This document shows positions 6,193 through 7,596 of a stretch of DNA of 7,596 bases, one piece after another. The stretch spans positions 1 to 7,596 of the forward strand of contig LIBD01000040.1 in assembly GCA_001437855.1 (NCBI GenBank), read 5' to 3'. Numbering within the stretch: the stretch's first letter is position 1; every line of letters begins with the position of its first letter. Source of the DNA: Actinobacteria bacterium BACL4 MAG-120820-bin23 (GTDB lineage Bacteria > Actinomycetota > Actinomycetes > Nanopelagicales > Nanopelagicaceae). Under the pieces are notes generated by a model. It did no database searches. It had not been told where the DNA came from and saw only the letters and a program-made list of their open reading frames with translations. Position numbers and translations under genes: made by a program.

Positions 6193-6231
6193 CCCATATG
6201 AAGTCCGATTTATACCTTATGTGGAAGTAAG

Positions 6232-6251
6232 GGGTGAAAGCTGCTACACCC
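6232..6251 (-). terminator. Weak hairpin just after phoH2
   Basis: Immediately downstream of the phoH2 stop, GGGTG (6251-6247) and CACCC (6236-6232) form a five-pair GC-rich stem with a 10-nt loop. No T-run follows, so it is at best a pause or 3'-end-stabilising hairpin and not a proper intrinsic terminator. Confidence 0.22.
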
Positions 6252-6252
6252 A

Positions 6253-7596
6253 TCAATTTGTGAAGTTGATCGGCTCCTCAAGCAGCTCGGTAACTAGCGC
6301 TGCAATCTGAGATCGCTCGCTTCGGGTCAAGGTTATATGGGCAAAAAGTGGATGGCCCTTTAAGGATTCAACCACCGCCACCACACCATCATGCCGGCCC
6401 ACCCGCAAATTATCCCGCTGGGCGATGTCATGAGTTAGTACCACTCGAGAGCCCTGACCAATTCGCGAGAGCACAGTTAATAAGACCCCCCGCTCTAAGG
6501 ATTGGGCCTCATCGACGATGACAAAGGAGTCATGTAAGGATCTGCCTCGAATATGGGTTAGCGGTAGCACCTCAATTAAGCCACGTTCGATGATCTCATC
6601 TAATACCTGCTGGCTAACTAATGCCCCTAATGTGTCAAAGACAGCTTGGGCCCAAGGTGACATCTTTTCATTCTCAGTTCCGGGTAGATATCCAAGCTCT
6701 TGACCACCAACTGCATATAGTGGCCGAAAGATAACTACCTTCTTATGTAATCGCTTCTCTAAGACCGCCTCTAAGCCAGCTGAGAGTGCCAGCGCACTCT
6801 TACCAGTGCCAGCTCGCCCACCTAAGGAAACAATTCCAATCTCTTGATCTAGCAAGATATCTAATGCCACTCGTTGCTCAGCACTTCGCCCATGTAAGCC
6901 AAATGCTGATCGATCACCTTTAACTAATTGCAACTTTTTATCTGGGGTAACTCGAGCGAGCGCACTTCCTTTTTCAGAGTGCAACACAATTCCGGTATGG
7001 CAGGGATGAGTTTTACCTAACTCATGTGAGATTTTTTCTTCTTCATATAACAAATCAATAATGGTAGAGCCAACACTCTCCTCCACCATGCCACTCCAGC
7101 CACTACTACTTGCTAACTCAGCTCGGTACTCCTCCGCCTCAACCCCAACAGATGAGGCTTTTACCCGAAGTGGTAGATCTTTAGTTACCAAAACAACTCT
7201 TCTGCCATCTGCCATTAAATTTTTAGCGATCGCTAAAATTCGAGAATCATTTGAACCATCTCGTAAAAATCCAGCTGGCAGTGTGGATAGATCTGAGTGG
7301 TTTAACTCAACAGATAATGATCCACCCTCATCATTTATTTTTACCGCTTGATCTAAGCGACCAGATTTAACTCTCAAGTCATCTAGGGTGCGCAGGGCAG
7401 CTCTGGCGAAGTAGCCCAGATCTGGATGATCACGCTTACTCTCTAATTCACCAATTACTGTGATTGGGATAATTACTTCATGCTCGGCAAATCTAGTTAA
7501 TGCAATTGGATCGGCTAGTAAAACAGAGGTATCTAATACATAGGTAATGCGCGCAGGATTTGGTTGATTGGATACTGACTTTAAGACAATTGATTC
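6253..7596 (-). CDS. phoH2: PhoH2: PIN-domain RNase fused to PhoH ATPase (5' end beyond window)
   Basis: The frame is open from the right edge to the stop at 6253, giving 447 visible residues. A TTG at 7377 is an internal codon, not the start: residues upstream of it carry the PIN domain (about 17-160), beginning YVLDTSVLLADP. Its acidic residues D22, E50, D117 (SNDSRIL) and D140 (VTKDLPLR) form a complete set. A PhoH ATPase domain follows, opening with GLHGRSAEQRVALD, with Walker A GRAGTGKS at 260-267, Walker B VIVDEAQ at 359-365, and the stretches VIFRPLYAVGGQELGYLPG and VVLTHDIAQRDNLRVGRHDG. Mycobacterial PhoH2 (Rv1095) has the same plan and acts as an ATP-dependent RNA helicase and RNase; the match is strong along the whole length. 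Probably only a few codons are missing at the start. The transglycosylase gene follows on the same strand. Confidence 0.95.
   Translation of the reverse strand, partial: ESIVLKSVSNQPNPARITYVLDTSVLLADPIALTRFAEHEVIIPITVIGELESKRDHPDLGYFARAALRTLDDLRVKSGRLDQAVKINDEGGSLSVELNHSDLSTLPAGFLRDGSNDSRILAIAKNLMADGRRVVLVTKDLPLRVKASSVGVEAEEYRAELASSSGWSGMVEESVGSTIIDLLYEEEKISHELGKTHPCHTGIVLHSEKGSALARVTPDKKLQLVKGDRSAFGLHGRSAEQRVALDILLDQEIGIVSLGGRAGTGKSALALSAGLEAVLEKRLHKKVVIFRPLYAVGGQELGYLPGTENEKMSPWAQAVFDTLGALVSQQVLDEIIERGLIEVLPLTHIRGRSLHDSFVIVDEAQSLERGVLLTVLSRIGQGSRVVLTHDIAQRDNLRVGRHDGVVAVVESLKGHPLFAHITLTRSERSQIAALVTELLEEPINFTN

Noticed and set aside
6198..6230. A 10-codon plus-strand ORF (MKSDLYLMWK) in the gap before phoH2
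   Set aside because: It is very short, has only a weak upstream AGGT, no promoter facing the right way and no known product; such ORFs are expected by chance.
6181..6252. GGGGTGAAAG on the plus strand, reminiscent of the GGGGTGAA block of c-di-AMP (ydaO) riboswitches
   Set aside because: It is on the strand opposite to the transglycosylase gene, no plus-strand gene follows, and the other conserved ydaO blocks are absent.
6041..6252. A possible tRNA or small RNA gene in the largest intergenic gap
   Set aside because: No cloverleaf arms, no GGTTCGAATCC-type T arm and no clear terminator were found on either strand; the structure seen is better explained as an mRNA leader.

Overview
This window looks like ordinary chromosomal core DNA from a low-GC, small-genome actinobacterium. 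The best guess is a freshwater 'Ca. Nanopelagicales' (acI, Planktophila/Nanopelagicus-like) lineage, which is inferred from protein style and not from any marker gene. The evidence is (i) the actinobacterial PIN-PhoH (PhoH2) fusion protein, very close in wording to mycobacterial Rv1095; (ii) the actinobacterial ispH / DUF6542-like membrane protein / ychF neighbourhood; (iii) a secreted lytic transglycosylase of the type ending in ...NWY that is common in Actinobacteria; and (iv) an AT-leaning composition with heavy TTA (Leu), ATT and AGA codon use, unusual for the phylum but typical of its streamlined aquatic members.

Layout, left to right. Minus strand: the first 27 codons of typA/bipA run off the left edge; ychF lies directly upstream of it and overlaps it by 8 nt. 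A 51-bp divergent gap follows. Plus strand: rmuC, then a small four-helix membrane protein, overlapping by GTGA. These converge on ispH (minus) with a single base between stop codons. A 42-bp divergent gap separates ispH from a class I fumarase gene (plus). The fumarase gene converges, with 5 bp between stop codons, on a secreted lytic transglycosylase gene (minus). After a 212-bp gap comes phoH2 (minus), which runs off the right edge. No gene-free stretch exceeds 300 bp, and there are no rRNA, tRNA, CRISPR, phage or insertion-sequence signatures.

Functionally this is housekeeping: ribosome-associated P-loop NTPases (YchF, TypA), DNA maintenance (RmuC), isoprenoid synthesis (IspH), the TCA cycle (fumarase), cell-wall remodelling (transglycosylase) and RNA metabolism (PhoH2). 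Several starts lack a Shine-Dalgarno sequence and instead have a -10-like hexamer exactly six bases before the start codon, which suggests leaderless transcripts. The points most worth checking are those promoters, the shared promoter region of two [4Fe-4S] enzymes, a possible ribosome-site-sequestering leader on the transglycosylase gene, and an alanine in place of the usual glutamate of the YchF nucleotide-specificity motif. I see no convincing new multi-gene system here.
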